Positions 8,419-16,112 of a stretch of DNA of 64,000 nt are shown here, one piece after another; within the stretch, counting starts at the first letter, position 1; every line of letters starts with the position of its first letter. The DNA lies in the NCBI RefSeq assembly GCF_002095435.2, contig NZ_MJEJ02000047.1:124001-188000 (forward strand), written 5' to 3'. The notes beneath the pieces were generated by a model, which worked only from the letters and a program-made list of their open reading frames with translations, was not told the origin of the DNA and did no database searches. The DNA comes from Williamsia sp. 1138. GTDB taxonomy: Bacteria; Actinomycetota; Actinomycetes; Mycobacteriales; Mycobacteriaceae. Both the position numbers and the translations under genes were made by a program.

Positions 8419-8856
8419 ATGTCCGATGGTCCGGTCGTCCTATACGACGGAGTGTGTGGCTTCTGCAACCATGCGGTGCAATTCCTGCTGCGGATCGACC
8501 GTCGTGGTGAACTGCGCTTCGCTGCACTGCAGAGTGACTTCGCCGGCGGCGTCATTGCTCGGCATCCCGAACTGGCATCCATGGATTCCCTTGTCTATGT
8601 GGGCAATCCCGGGACCGCCGAAGAGTACGTGGCCGTGCGGTCTGACGGTGCGCTACGTGTCCTCGCGCACGCCGGTCGGCCATGGCGGTGGTTGCGGATC
8701 GCCGCGGTCATCCCTCGTCCCGTGCGAGACCGGCTCTACGACGGTTTCGCCGCCATCCGATACCGCGTGTTCGGCAAGCTCGACTCCTGCCCCATTCCGT
8801 CACCGGATGTGCGTGCGCGATTCCTGGATCAGGGCGACCCGGCACAAATTCGGTGA
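8419..8856 (+). CDS. DCC family thiol-disulfide oxidoreductase-like protein (DUF393)
   Basis: 145 residues. The family signature YDGVCGFCN is at residues 9-17 with redox-type cysteines C13 and C16 (CxxC). The rest fits the DUF393/DCC fold, including a C-terminal YRVFGKLDSC. A thioredoxin-like redox role is assumed for the family, but partners are unknown. GGGGAGAG precedes the ATG. Confidence 0.85.
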   Translation: MSDGPVVLYDGVCGFCNHAVQFLLRIDRRGELRFAALQSDFAGGVIARHPELASMDSLVYVGNPGTAEEYVAVRSDGALRVLAHAGRPWRWLRIAAVIPRPVRDRLYDGFAAIRYRVFGKLDSCPIPSPDVRARFLDQGDPAQIR

Positions 8857-8865
8857 ACTGGGCGA

Positions 8866-9126
8866 TCACCCGTCAAGCGCCGATCGTGCTGTTGCCGTGG
8901 ATTCGGTCGGCCCGTGCACGTCATCGGGCTCCCAGCGCAACAAATCGCCTGGCTGACAGTCGAGTACGTCACAGATCGCGGCCAGAGTCGTAAAACGAAC
9001 CGCCTTGGCGCGTCCGTTCTTGAGTACGGCGAGATTGGCCGGGGTGATGCCGATCAGTTCGGCGAGAACGCCGACCGGCATCTTGCGCCGAGCGAGCATG
9101 ACGTCGATGTCGACGATGATCGGCAT
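8866..9126 (-). CDS. XRE/YozG-type helix-turn-helix regulator
   Basis: 86 residues. Small Cro/C1-type HTH of the YozG kind: MLARRKMPVGVLAELIGITP, then LAVLKNGRAKAVRFTTLAAI, ending VLDCQPGDLLRW. It overlaps the stop codon of the upstream DUF2975 gene by 1 nt (TGATG), so the two are translationally coupled. Such pairs (membrane DUF2975 plus YozG regulator) are common in Firmicutes and actinobacteria; the regulator probably binds the inverted repeat upstream of the pair. Confidence 0.85.
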   Translation of the reverse strand: MPIIVDIDVMLARRKMPVGVLAELIGITPANLAVLKNGRAKAVRFTTLAAICDVLDCQPGDLLRWEPDDVHGPTESTATARSALDG

Positions 9127-9632
9127 CAGATGACCTCGTCGAGCTCAGATTGCAGATGCTTGGCTTCTCGGTCGAGAGCGACCGCTTGGGCCAACAGTGT
9201 CCGTAGAACGTAGACCACGAGGGCGACGCCGCCCGCGACGAGAGCCGCGCCGCAGATCAGCCCCACCAGACCCGGAGCCACCTCATCGCCGGGGGAACCG
9301 TGGTTTGCGAACCGTGCCACCACTGCAATCGCGAAGATCAGGATTCCTCCTGCGGCGACCGCGCCGATGACGCCGTCGACATAGCGGAAGGATGCGTGCG
9401 AGAACACGGTTCCACGGCGAATCATGGTCAGCAGTCGCCAAATACAGATCGCGATCACCTGCAGACAAGCAACGCCCGCGACGCCGATGATCGCAAGGGA
9501 CACGCGGATACCTGCGGGGGCGTCGTCCATGTCGAACCACAGCACTGGCGCAATGGCTATCTGCACCACCACAGAACCGGCGAGTGCAATCGCGATGACG
9601 GCACGCAATGCGAGTACAGCCCACTTACCCAT
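9126..9632 (-). CDS. DUF2975 family membrane protein
   Basis: 168 residues from ATG 9632; an in-frame upstream extension to 9866 crosses the operator and looks non-coding. Four hydrophobic helices lie at about residues 4-28, 45-67, 83-107 and 121-145, with a terminal acidic/basic coil (REAKHLQSELDEVI). This matches the four-helix DUF2975 family, membrane proteins of unknown function usually paired with a YozG-like regulator, as here. The hydrophobic protein might sequester or signal to the regulator (inference). Confidence 0.78.
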   Translation of the reverse strand: MGKWAVLALRAVIAIALAGSVVVQIAIAPVLWFDMDDAPAGIRVSLAIIGVAGVACLQVIAICIWRLLTMIRRGTVFSHASFRYVDGVIGAVAAGGILIFAIAVVARFANHGSPGDEVAPGLVGLICGAALVAGGVALVVYVLRTLLAQAVALDREAKHLQSELDEVI

Positions 9633-9682
9633 CCGTAACCCCTCAATCCGGCCTCCACCTGTCTCGGTCGAGGAACAACATA

Positions 9683-9705
9683 AATCTATCGCAAATCGAT
9701 AGATT
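9683..9705 (-). promoter_or_regulatory. Perfect inverted repeat upstream of the DUF2975-XRE pair
   Basis: AATCTATCG-CAAAT-CGATAGATT: 9-bp perfect arms with a 5-nt centre, about 50 bp upstream of the DUF2975 start. It is AT-rich against a GC-rich background. Size and placement suit an operator for the XRE regulator of the same operon. It lies between divergent genes and could also affect the PPOX gene. Confidence 0.6.
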
Positions 9706-9762
9706 CCGCCATCGAGGTCGAGCCTCAGGGCGTCAGTGACGTCATGAACGCATAATCGAGCA

Positions 9763-10212
9763 ATGACTACCGAAGCATTCGATCCGCGAGAACTGCTGGC
9801 GAACAGCACGTTGGGGGTGCTGGCGACAATCAAGTCCGATGGCCGTCCACAGCTGTCTCCCGTCACGCCGTTCTACGACCGGGCGGACGAGGCCATCTAC
9901 ATCTCTGCCACGGAAGGTCGCGCCAAGACCCGAAACCTGCGCCGCGATCCGCGTGGCGTCCTCGAGGTCACCAGTTCCGACGGTCGGTCCTGGGCAACCG
10001 CAGAGGGGAGCGTGACCATCATCGGGCCGGGCACCGATCCTCACGGTCCTGAGGTGGAGGCGCTCGTCGGGTACTACCGCGCCGCGGCAGGCGAGCATCC
10101 TGACTGGGACGAGCATCCTGACTGGGACGAGTATCGGTCGGTGATGGTGGCTGACCGACGGGTTCTGGTGACGATCCACGTCGACCACGTCTACGGAGAG
10201 CGCATCGGCTGA
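9763..10212 (+). CDS. PPOX-class F420-dependent oxidoreductase
   Basis: 149 residues, split beta-barrel flavin/deazaflavin fold. The N-terminal STLGVLATIKSDGRPQLSPV is the typical entry of the F420-binding PPOX family, followed by TRNLRRDPRGVLEV. These enzymes reduce varied substrates with F420H2, and F420 is a hallmark of mycobacteria and relatives. An 18-bp tandem duplication (10093-10128) repeats the residues EHPDWD near position 111. Function beyond the family is unknown. Confidence 0.85.
   Translation: MTTEAFDPRELLANSTLGVLATIKSDGRPQLSPVTPFYDRADEAIYISATEGRAKTRNLRRDPRGVLEVTSSDGRSWATAEGSVTIIGPGTDPHGPEVEALVGYYRAAAGEHPDWDEHPDWDEYRSVMVADRRVLVTIHVDHVYGERIG
10093..10128 (+). repeat. 18-bp exact tandem duplication inside the PPOX gene
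   Basis: GAGCATCCTGACTGGGAC occurs twice head to tail, in frame, doubling the hexapeptide EHPDWD. It lies in a surface-like loop before the last strand, so the protein probably tolerates it. It looks like a recent slippage event. Confidence 0.9.
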
Positions 10213-10218
10213 TCGTCG

Positions 10219-11190
10219 TCAGACATCCCAGCTGTCGGGTTTGGTCCCGTCGACGTCGGTGAAGCCGTATTCACGAGCCAACTCTGCCGAGCTGACGGAC
10301 TTCTGATTCCATCGCGCTCGCTTCGGGTCTGCGGCGATGGCGGCGACCGCGCGACCGACGTAGCGCGGTGATTCGGAGGACGCGAACGCCGGTGGCGCGG
10401 TCGGCAACCCATGACCCCGGTTGTCCTGCAGGGCGTCGCGCCAGGTGGCTTCGGTGACCTGCCAATTGTCGAGCATCATCTCCGAGCGCAACCAGCCGGG
10501 AGTGATTGCCACGGCGGTGGCGCCACGCTCGGCCAATTCGTGGCCTTGCGAGTAGGCGAGCCGGTTGACCGCCACCTTTGCCAAGTCGTAGAACACCGAT
10601 ATCCGGTAGCGGTCGGCGTTGTATTCAGCTGTGCCATCAGTGATTTCCACCAGCAGGCCGCCGGGCTCTTCGACAAGTAGGGGTAGCAGGTGATGCGAGG
10701 TGATCAGATGGGTATCGATGCCGAGCCGCAGAATGCGGAGACCACGGTCCAGGTTGTGCTCCCAGATCGGGGTATTCCACTCCGGCGGAGCTCCTTTCAG
10801 TATCTCCGCGCCCCAGATGTCGTTGACGAGGACATCGATACGACCGTAGTCGCGTCGCAGCTTCTCAGCGAGCTTGTGCACTTGCGGCGGATCAAGATGG
10901 TCGACCTGCACCGCTACCCCCGTACCGCCGAGTTGGCTGACCAGTTCCGCGGTCTCTTCGATGGTCTCGGGACGGTCGTAGTCAGAGTCGATTCCCCCGC
11001 TGCGGCTGCTGCGACCGGTGCAGATGACAGTCGCGCCGGCTTCCCCGAGACCGGCCGCAATACCGCGCCCGGCGCCTCGGGTGGCGCCGGCCACGACGGC
11101 AACCTTGCCGCATAGCGCCTCGGCAGGAACTGTTCGGCCCATGCGTCCGAGACTGTCAACAGAACCGACGCGAGTCAATGCTCCGGCCAT
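10219..11190 (-). CDS. SDR family oxidoreductase (extended C-terminal region)
   Basis: About 323 residues from ATG 11190; an ATG at 11142 is an alternative start. Glycine motif AGATRGAGRGIA, then VNDIWGAEILKG in place of the usual NNAG, and a catalytic region LVEITDGTAEYN with FYDLAKVAV (YxxxK retained as Y-D-L-A-K). The C-terminal segment to DGTKPDSWDV is longer than in ordinary SDRs. This pattern fits a distinct actinobacterial SDR subfamily of unknown substrate. Divergent from a VOC protein. Confidence 0.82.
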   Translation of the reverse strand: MAGALTRVGSVDSLGRMGRTVPAEALCGKVAVVAGATRGAGRGIAAGLGEAGATVICTGRSSRSGGIDSDYDRPETIEETAELVSQLGGTGVAVQVDHLDPPQVHKLAEKLRRDYGRIDVLVNDIWGAEILKGAPPEWNTPIWEHNLDRGLRILRLGIDTHLITSHHLLPLLVEEPGGLLVEITDGTAEYNADRYRISVFYDLAKVAVNRLAYSQGHELAERGATAVAITPGWLRSEMMLDNWQVTEATWRDALQDNRGHGLPTAPPAFASSESPRYVGRAVAAIAADPKRARWNQKSVSSAELAREYGFTDVDGTKPDSWDV

Positions 11191-11320
11191 GGCGGACTCC
11201 AGCCAGCGCAGGTGGGGGGCGCATGGGCTCACTTGCCACAACGACGGGTCCCCGGACTCCGATGACTTCGCGCCGCCGCCCGAGTCAGCATTGGTGTTCG
11301 CATTCGATGAAGGAGGAATC

Positions 11321-11674
11321 ATGCAGATCACGCACACGCTGTCGGTCATGAAGGTTCGCGACCACGATGCGGCGGTTGCTTGGTACACGGCCCTTTTCGG
11401 GCGGGCGCCGGATCGACGCCCGATGCCGCCGTCGGCAGAGTGGGACCTCGGCTCCGGTCGCGGCGTACAGGTGTACCTCGATCCTGATCACGCCGGGGAC
11501 CACGACATGATCATCGGTGTCGCCGATCTCGACGAAGCGCTCGCCGAATTGAGTTCACGCGGGATCGACGGAGAGGCCTTCACTGTGCCGTCCGGGCAGT
11601 TTCGGCTCGCCATGCTGCCTGATCCGTCCGGAAACTCGATCGTGCTAGCTCACGAAGAAGGTCCGGCGCAATGA
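11321..11674 (+). CDS. VOC (glyoxalase/bleomycin-resistance fold) family protein
   Basis: 117 residues from ATG 11321, preceded by AAGGAGG. A single glyoxalase-type module: MQITHTLSVMKVRDHDAAVA, WYTALFGRAPDRRP, and LPDPSGNSIVLAHE with a C-terminal Glu-like metal position. Candidate for small-molecule binding or isomerase activity; no specific substrate can be assigned. Confidence 0.82.
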   Translation: MQITHTLSVMKVRDHDAAVAWYTALFGRAPDRRPMPPSAEWDLGSGRGVQVYLDPDHAGDHDMIIGVADLDEALAELSSRGIDGEAFTVPSGQFRLAMLPDPSGNSIVLAHEEGPAQ

Positions 11675-11745
11675 TGTCCCACGGCGGGCGGAATGGGGCC
11701 TCGAACAACGTCTTCGAGTAGGCAGCTACATACTTGCGGCGACGT

Positions 11746-11940
11746 TCAAATTTTGGTGTTGATGACTATATTCGCGGCGTCGACCAAATCGAATTGGCCC
11801 GACTCGGCGAGGTCGAGCAGCAGGTGGATGGCCTCGCTGTGCGGGATCTGCTCGCGTTCCATGAGCATGCCCACGGCCATCGCGATGATGTGCTGCTCAT
11901 CGTGCTCGACGTCGATGTCGCGTTCTTGCGGAAAACCCAC
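11746..11940 (-). CDS. Stand-alone ANTAR domain protein
   Basis: 64 residues consisting essentially of an ANTAR helix bundle: IIAMAVGMLMEREQIPHSEA, then IHLLLDLAESGQFDLVDAANIV. ANTAR domains bind paired RNA hairpins and cause transcription antitermination. There is no sensor domain, so regulation may come by dimerisation with the adjacent GAF-ANTAR proteins (inference). It is divergent from them. Confidence 0.7.
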   Translation of the reverse strand: MGFPQERDIDVEHDEQHIIAMAVGMLMEREQIPHSEAIHLLLDLAESGQFDLVDAANIVINTKI

Positions 11941-12049
11941 GAGTTCTTCTTTGCTGTTCAGCGAAGAAGGTGTTCCCCGGAGAATCCCAGCCTACGCGTT
12001 CTCCGTCCCCTCAACGGGTGCGCGGTAACCTTGACAGCATGGAGCCGAG

Positions 12050-12829
12050 GTGACGGGGGACATGGGGGACGAACCCGCGCGGCATGAGGCAGGCGTCAGT
12101 GGTCCCCGGGGCCGCGCGGTGTTCACGGGGGTCGGAGCGTTGTGCGAGACGGCCGTGCGCATGACCGGGGTCGACGGTGCCGCAGCTGCGTTGCTGACTC
12201 CTCGGTCCAAACTTCGTGACCTGGTGTATGCCACGGATCCCTTGGCCCAGCGCATCGACGAGTTGCAGTTCACCCTCGGTGAGGGCCCCTGTCTGGACGC
12301 CTACGTGCAGGACCGAGTGCAGCTCGTGGATGATCTTCGGCAGCCGGAGCCGTCCGAGCGGTGGCCGGGGTTCGTCGAGGCGGCCAGAGGAGTGGGGGTG
12401 GAAGCCGTGTTCGCTCTGCCGATCGTCGACGCGGGACATCCCCTCGGTGTGCTGGAACTGTACCGGGCGACGGCGGGCCCTCTATCCGAAATCGAACTCG
12501 ACGCCGGACTCGCGTGCGCGGCGCGGGCAGGGGAGACAGTCGCAGCCAGTTGGGCGGAGTATGTTGCCCGTTCGACCAGTCCAACTGTGGCGGCCGATGC
12601 GCTGGCGCTCGATCTCACCGATCCTGACACCGAGACGGGCTTCTCGCGAACGCATGTGTTCACGGCCTCGGGGATGCTGGCCGTGCAGATGGGAGTCTCG
12701 CCCGAAGATGCCCTCGACCGTCTGCGCGCGTGCGCCTTTCGAACCGGCCGGTCTATCGGTGACGTGGCGTTCGACGTCATCGGACGGCGGTTGACACACC
12801 ACGACCTCGATGATGGGAGGCAGCAGTGA
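12050..12829 (+). CDS. GAF and ANTAR domain-containing regulator
   Basis: 259 residues from GTG 12050 (ATG 12062 also possible). The GAF domain covers about residues 25-165, including LGEGPCLDAYVQDRVQLVDD typical of actinobacterial GAF-ANTAR sensors. The ANTAR domain covers about residues 195-250 (ASGMLAVQMGVSPEDALDRL). It senses an unknown ligand and acts as an RNA-binding antiterminator. Its end overlaps the next gene by 4 nt (ATGA). Confidence 0.85.
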   Translation: MTGDMGDEPARHEAGVSGPRGRAVFTGVGALCETAVRMTGVDGAAAALLTPRSKLRDLVYATDPLAQRIDELQFTLGEGPCLDAYVQDRVQLVDDLRQPEPSERWPGFVEAARGVGVEAVFALPIVDAGHPLGVLELYRATAGPLSEIELDAGLACAARAGETVAASWAEYVARSTSPTVAADALALDLTDPDTETGFSRTHVFTASGMLAVQMGVSPEDALDRLRACAFRTGRSIGDVAFDVIGRRLTHHDLDDGRQQ

Positions 12830-13638
12830 GCGAACAGAGCCGGGATACGGGAGCGGCGACTGATCCCGAGCAGGTGAGCACCGCGATAGCTGCCGTGACG
12901 AGGAGCATGGTGCGTGAGTTCGATCTACCGACGGTCTTGCAGTCCGTGGCCGATCACGCATGTAGTTGCTTCGGTGCCTACTCGGCGGTGGTCGTGCTGC
13001 TCGACCCACGGCAGGTCGCCGGCAGCGCGGCGCTGCACATCGTGGCCGAGTCGTCCCGGCACACTCTCGATCCGAGCCCCTTGATCAATACTGTCGGGCC
13101 TGCCCTCGACAGTGCGCGCACGGGCGCGGTGGCATTGGTCGCCGACTTGATGTCGGACGACGACATTCGTTGGCCGTTGTATCGTCGACGGGCGCTCGAC
13201 GCCGGATTACGGGGTGTGCGAGCGTTCCCGGTTTTCGGGGTATCGGCCGGGATCGGTTCGATCGTGATCCACACAGAGCAGCCGTGGAACTCTGACCACC
13301 CCAGTCAGGCCGGGCAGGTGTTCGCGGACCTGACCGCGCTGGCACTGTCGGCGGGATCCGGCACCGACCGAGTTGCCGCGCTGGACGAAACCATCGACTC
13401 GGTGCTCGAGGGCACCACGATCATCGCGACCGCGGTCGGGATGCTGGCCGAAGCTCGCGGGCTCGACCTCGAGGAGGCGCGTCTGACCTTGACCAGGCTG
13501 GCCCGAGCGCACGGTGTCACGGCCACGGGCCACGCGAAAGCGATCCTGGCGGCGCAGCGACGATATCCGAGCGATCCGGGCAAAGCCGGGGTTTTCGACC
13601 CACCTGACCTACCCAACCCGCCGCACATCCCTCACTGA
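12826..13638 (+). CDS. GAF and ANTAR domain-containing regulator
   Basis: 270 residues, translationally coupled to the preceding GAF-ANTAR gene. GAF region about 28-180 (DHACSCFGAYSAVVVLL, then GVRAFPVFGVSAGIGSI), ANTAR about 200-250 (IATAVGMLAEARGLDLEEAR, then LTLTRLARAHGVT). The tail is proline-rich (DPPDLPNPPHIPH). The two coupled sensors may form heterodimers (inference). Confidence 0.85.
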   Translation: MSEQSRDTGAATDPEQVSTAIAAVTRSMVREFDLPTVLQSVADHACSCFGAYSAVVVLLDPRQVAGSAALHIVAESSRHTLDPSPLINTVGPALDSARTGAVALVADLMSDDDIRWPLYRRRALDAGLRGVRAFPVFGVSAGIGSIVIHTEQPWNSDHPSQAGQVFADLTALALSAGSGTDRVAALDETIDSVLEGTTIIATAVGMLAEARGLDLEEARLTLTRLARAHGVTATGHAKAILAAQRRYPSDPGKAGVFDPPDLPNPPHIPH

Positions 13639-13676
13639 TCGAGGCCGAAGACTCCCGGCCGCACATCAGCGGCCGA

Positions 13677-14386
13677 TCACTCGGTCTCGGGCTTACTCCC
13701 GGCGAGTTGTCGGGAGATCTCGGCAACGGTCACATTGGAGTCCTGAGACAGCTTCGTCAGTAGCTCGAATGCCGCGTCGGCGCCGATGTGAAACGCTCCA
13801 TGAGCATGCCCTTGGCCTGGCCGATGATGTCGCGGGAGGCCAGCGCGCTCTGGAACTGGTCGTACTTACGAGCCGCATCGAACACCAGGGCGGCGTGCGC
13901 GGCCAGCGCGTAACCCTTCTCCACCTCGCTGTCGGTGATCGCGTGCGCCTTTGTGGCGTACACATTCAGCGCGCCCATACCTTCGGTGTGGGTGAACAGT
14001 TCGTAAGACACCGACGCACGGATCGGAGACCTGTCGCGAATCTCGGCAGCGAGAGCCGGCCAGCGGCCATCGTTGAGCAGGTTGGGGACCCGAACCGTGC
14101 GATGCTGCCACGCAGCATCCAGGCATGGGCCCTGCCCGGCTTGTTGTTGGATCAGGTCGAACTCGCGGGCGTCGTCGTCGGTGGGAGCCAGGGTGTCGAC
14201 CACCTTGCGCTTCTTGGTGACGGTGATCCCTGCCGATACCGCGCCGTCGATCAACTGGACAGCTGACGCGGTGATCTCCGCCAACACTGCGTCCGAACCG
14301 AGTCGGGTCTTGGCGTGCATGCTGCGTGCGTGGTCGGCCAGCACCTTGAAAACGTGAGTGTCACCTTGCTCGGACATCCGAATCAC
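13677..14386 (-). pseudogene. GAF-ANTAR regulator with frameshifted ANTAR domain
   Basis: The 209-residue reading (start 14386 or, better, ATG 14377) has a GAF domain with QAGQGPCLDAAWQHRTVRVP and the beginning of ANTAR (DIIGQAKGMLMERF), then goes out of frame and stops at 13757. Restoring one missing base near 13793-13800 gives a normal ANTAR end: IGADAAFELLTKLSQDSNVT, then VAEISRQLAGSKPETE and a stop at 13677. A 1-nt deletion therefore removes most of the RNA-binding domain. Either a recent mutation or a sequence error; a functional GAF-only product cannot be excluded. Confidence 0.8.
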
Positions 14387-14581
14387 CGTCTCTCTGCTCG
14401 CCTGAGCCGGTCAGCGACCGGCCACAAAGTGAGGTCGCCACCTTGGTGCGGGCGTGCACGGTGTGACAAAGGCCTTCCGCGGCGTCCTCTGAACGGGCGG
14501 CCCCACCGAAAGGATCAGGTCTTCGGCCGGGATCATTCCAGCCTCATAACCCTACCGCCATGGAGGGCGACGATGTGGGAG

Positions 14582-14782
14582 TCAGGTACCGGTCTCGAGG
14601 TGTGGATCGGCCACCGGCTTGGATTCTGCTGACGACCGCTGCCGGAAGAACACCGAGATTCCGACGATCGCCGCGACCGCGATGAACTCGCTCTGCCGTT
14701 GTTGTTCGTCGCTGTATTCTCGTGCCCCAGCCATAGACCGCGCGGCCGAACGGACTCACTGCGACACAACGAGATCCGGCAT
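14582..14782 (-). other. Small membrane-protein ORF split by an in-frame TGA
   Basis: A strong AAGGAGG site precedes an ATG at 14782 encoding MPDLVVSQ, then TGA at 14756-14758. The same frame continues seven codons later at ATG 14734 as a 50-residue protein with a hydrophobic segment FIAVAAIVGISVFF and ends at 14582. Read through, it would be a normal-looking 66-residue single-helix protein with the ribosome site in the right place. It may be a nonsense-mutated small gene, or an 8-residue leader ORF plus a reinitiated 50-residue protein. Confidence 0.5.
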
Positions 14783-15097
14783 CGAAACAACCTCCTTCAA
14801 GATGGCGGCGTTGCTCACGGGTTGATGGGTCTCGAATGACGTGATCGTCCCTGGTTGACGCCGATCTTTATCTAATCGGTCGTCAAACGTTCATGGGGCT
14901 TCAGTTTTCGTCGTCAAGTAATGGATGGTCGATTTGTCGAGATCTTTGCGACCGCATGGTTTTGGTTGCAAATGGGTTGCACGCCATGTGGCCAGATGGC
15001 AATATCAGTGGCAGGTTGAACACAAGCCACGCCCACGCGCTGGTGGTGTTTTTTCGCATCGACCAGCGTCCCCGCAATAAGTTTGAGGGGTTGTTTC
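14783..15097. other. Regulatory stretch upstream of the STAS operon
   Basis: About 315 bases with no plausible gene. It contains the long imperfect inverted repeat at 14855-14886. GAGGGG near 15086 serves the STAS start. I see no clear sigma-70 promoter. Confidence 0.5.
14855..14886. promoter_or_regulatory. Imperfect inverted repeat
   Basis: TTGACGCCGAT and ATCGGTCGTCAA are reverse complements apart from one inserted T, separated by the 9-nt CTTTATCTA. The arms are 11-12 nt. Position between the small split ORF and the STAS operon suggests an operator for one or both; the binding protein is unknown. Confidence 0.45.
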
Positions 15098-15547
15098 ATG
15101 CCTGAATTATCTCCGTCTACATTGAGTCGGCAGGTGCCACCGTTCGTCGTTTCGACGATGTTGTGTGGTGAATCCGGCGTCGTGACCGTATCCGGCGATC
15201 TGGATGACCTGGCGGTCAATGACCTCGAGCAGGCCACCGCTTTGGTTCTCTTCGACAGGATCGAAGTTCTGCTGATCGACCTCACCGCCACCACGTTTCT
15301 CAGTACATCCGGAATGTCGGCGTTGATTGCCGCGCACGAGTCCTTGCAGGCGATGGGCGGAAAGATGATCGTGGTCGCCAGTGGATCGGCCACTGCCAGG
15401 CAACTCCGACTGGCGGGTGTCACCGACACACTCGAGGTCGTCGAGACTGTCGACACCGCGATCGGGCACGGCGCCGAGCGGCTGTTCAGCGCGGCATGGC
15501 AGAGCCCGCCCGAGAAGGAGCCGCAGAGGGCGGGAGCGCGTCCATGA
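15098..15547 (+). CDS. STAS domain protein (anti-sigma factor antagonist)
   Basis: 149 residues from ATG 15098. The STAS core includes VVTVSGDLDDLAVNDLEQAT, then LLIDLTATTFLSTSGMSALI: the S-S/T-G position is where SpoIIAA/RsbV-type antagonists are phosphorylated. Such proteins release alternative sigma factors from anti-sigma kinases. No anti-sigma or sigma gene is in the window, so the partner is elsewhere. It opens a three-gene operon with ATGA coupling to the next gene. Confidence 0.85.
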   Translation: MPELSPSTLSRQVPPFVVSTMLCGESGVVTVSGDLDDLAVNDLEQATALVLFDRIEVLLIDLTATTFLSTSGMSALIAAHESLQAMGGKMIVVASGSATARQLRLAGVTDTLEVVETVDTAIGHGAERLFSAAWQSPPEKEPQRAGARP

Positions 15548-15735
15548 CGTCCGTCCAGAAGGCGCCGCAGCGTCCCGAAAACGGACGAAGACCCGATCCG
15601 TTTGTGCCACAGGAGCACTCGGCCCGCGTACGCCCAGACGTGGAGTGGCCCGATCCCAGCCCGCTCGACCTGTGGTGGAAGAAGGTGATGACGCATGACC
15701 ATCGAGACGCCTCACCGCCTGCAAACGGGGCATGA
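15544..15735 (+). CDS. Small hypothetical protein in the STAS operon
   Basis: 63 residues, hydrophilic and basic, starting in an ATGA overlap with the STAS gene. The central part HSARVRPDVEWPDPSPLDLW is Trp/Pro-rich. Its last 41 nt overlap the next gene in another frame. No family recognised; coding status rests on the coupling and composition. Confidence 0.5.
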   Translation: MTSVQKAPQRPENGRRPDPFVPQEHSARVRPDVEWPDPSPLDLWWKKVMTHDHRDASPPANGA

Positions 15736-15982
15736 CCAGATTTCGTCGTCCCAGACCGCGTCGGTGGCATCCCACCAGGACTTGATCGCGTACGCGTTGC
15801 GTTGGATCGACCACGGAGGGGGTCCGGCCGCGGAGATCTACACGCGATTCTCGATGACTGCGCAGGAGTATTTCACCGCACTGGCGACTCATTTGGAGTC
15901 TGATCCGCCGTCGCATGTGCATCCGTCTGTCGTCGACAGGATGAAAGGTGTTGCGCGTAAGCGCCTGTGGCTCGTGAGTTGA
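15695..15982 (+). CDS. DUF3263-like small protein
   Basis: 95 residues. The region LIAYALRWIDHGGGPAAEIY, then TRFSMTAQEYFTALATHLE, resembles the HTH-like DUF3263 family found in mycolic-acid actinobacteria (helical, aromatic spacing of the RFGMS.xYF kind). It ends with basic residues (RMKGVARKRLWLVS). Possible DNA-binding partner of the STAS protein's pathway (inference). Confidence 0.6.
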   Translation: MTIETPHRLQTGHDQISSSQTASVASHQDLIAYALRWIDHGGGPAAEIYTRFSMTAQEYFTALATHLESDPPSHVHPSVVDRMKGVARKRLWLVS

Positions 15983-16112
15983 GCAGATAGCCGAAACCCT
16001 TGCCAGGGCGATCGTGCATTGGCGAATGCTGGTAGCGGTTAATTTTGCATAATTCGGGTTTCGAGGCGTTCGACGCGAGATAGCCTGGGCCGCACCTACC
16101 CAGGGAGTGCAG

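Noticed and set aside
14406-14422. Hairpin GCCGGT-CAGCG-ACCGGC upstream of the frameshifted GAF-ANTAR gene as an ANTAR RNA target
   Set aside because: Only one hairpin with a 5-nt loop; the known targets are two hairpins with hexaloops carrying conserved A and G.
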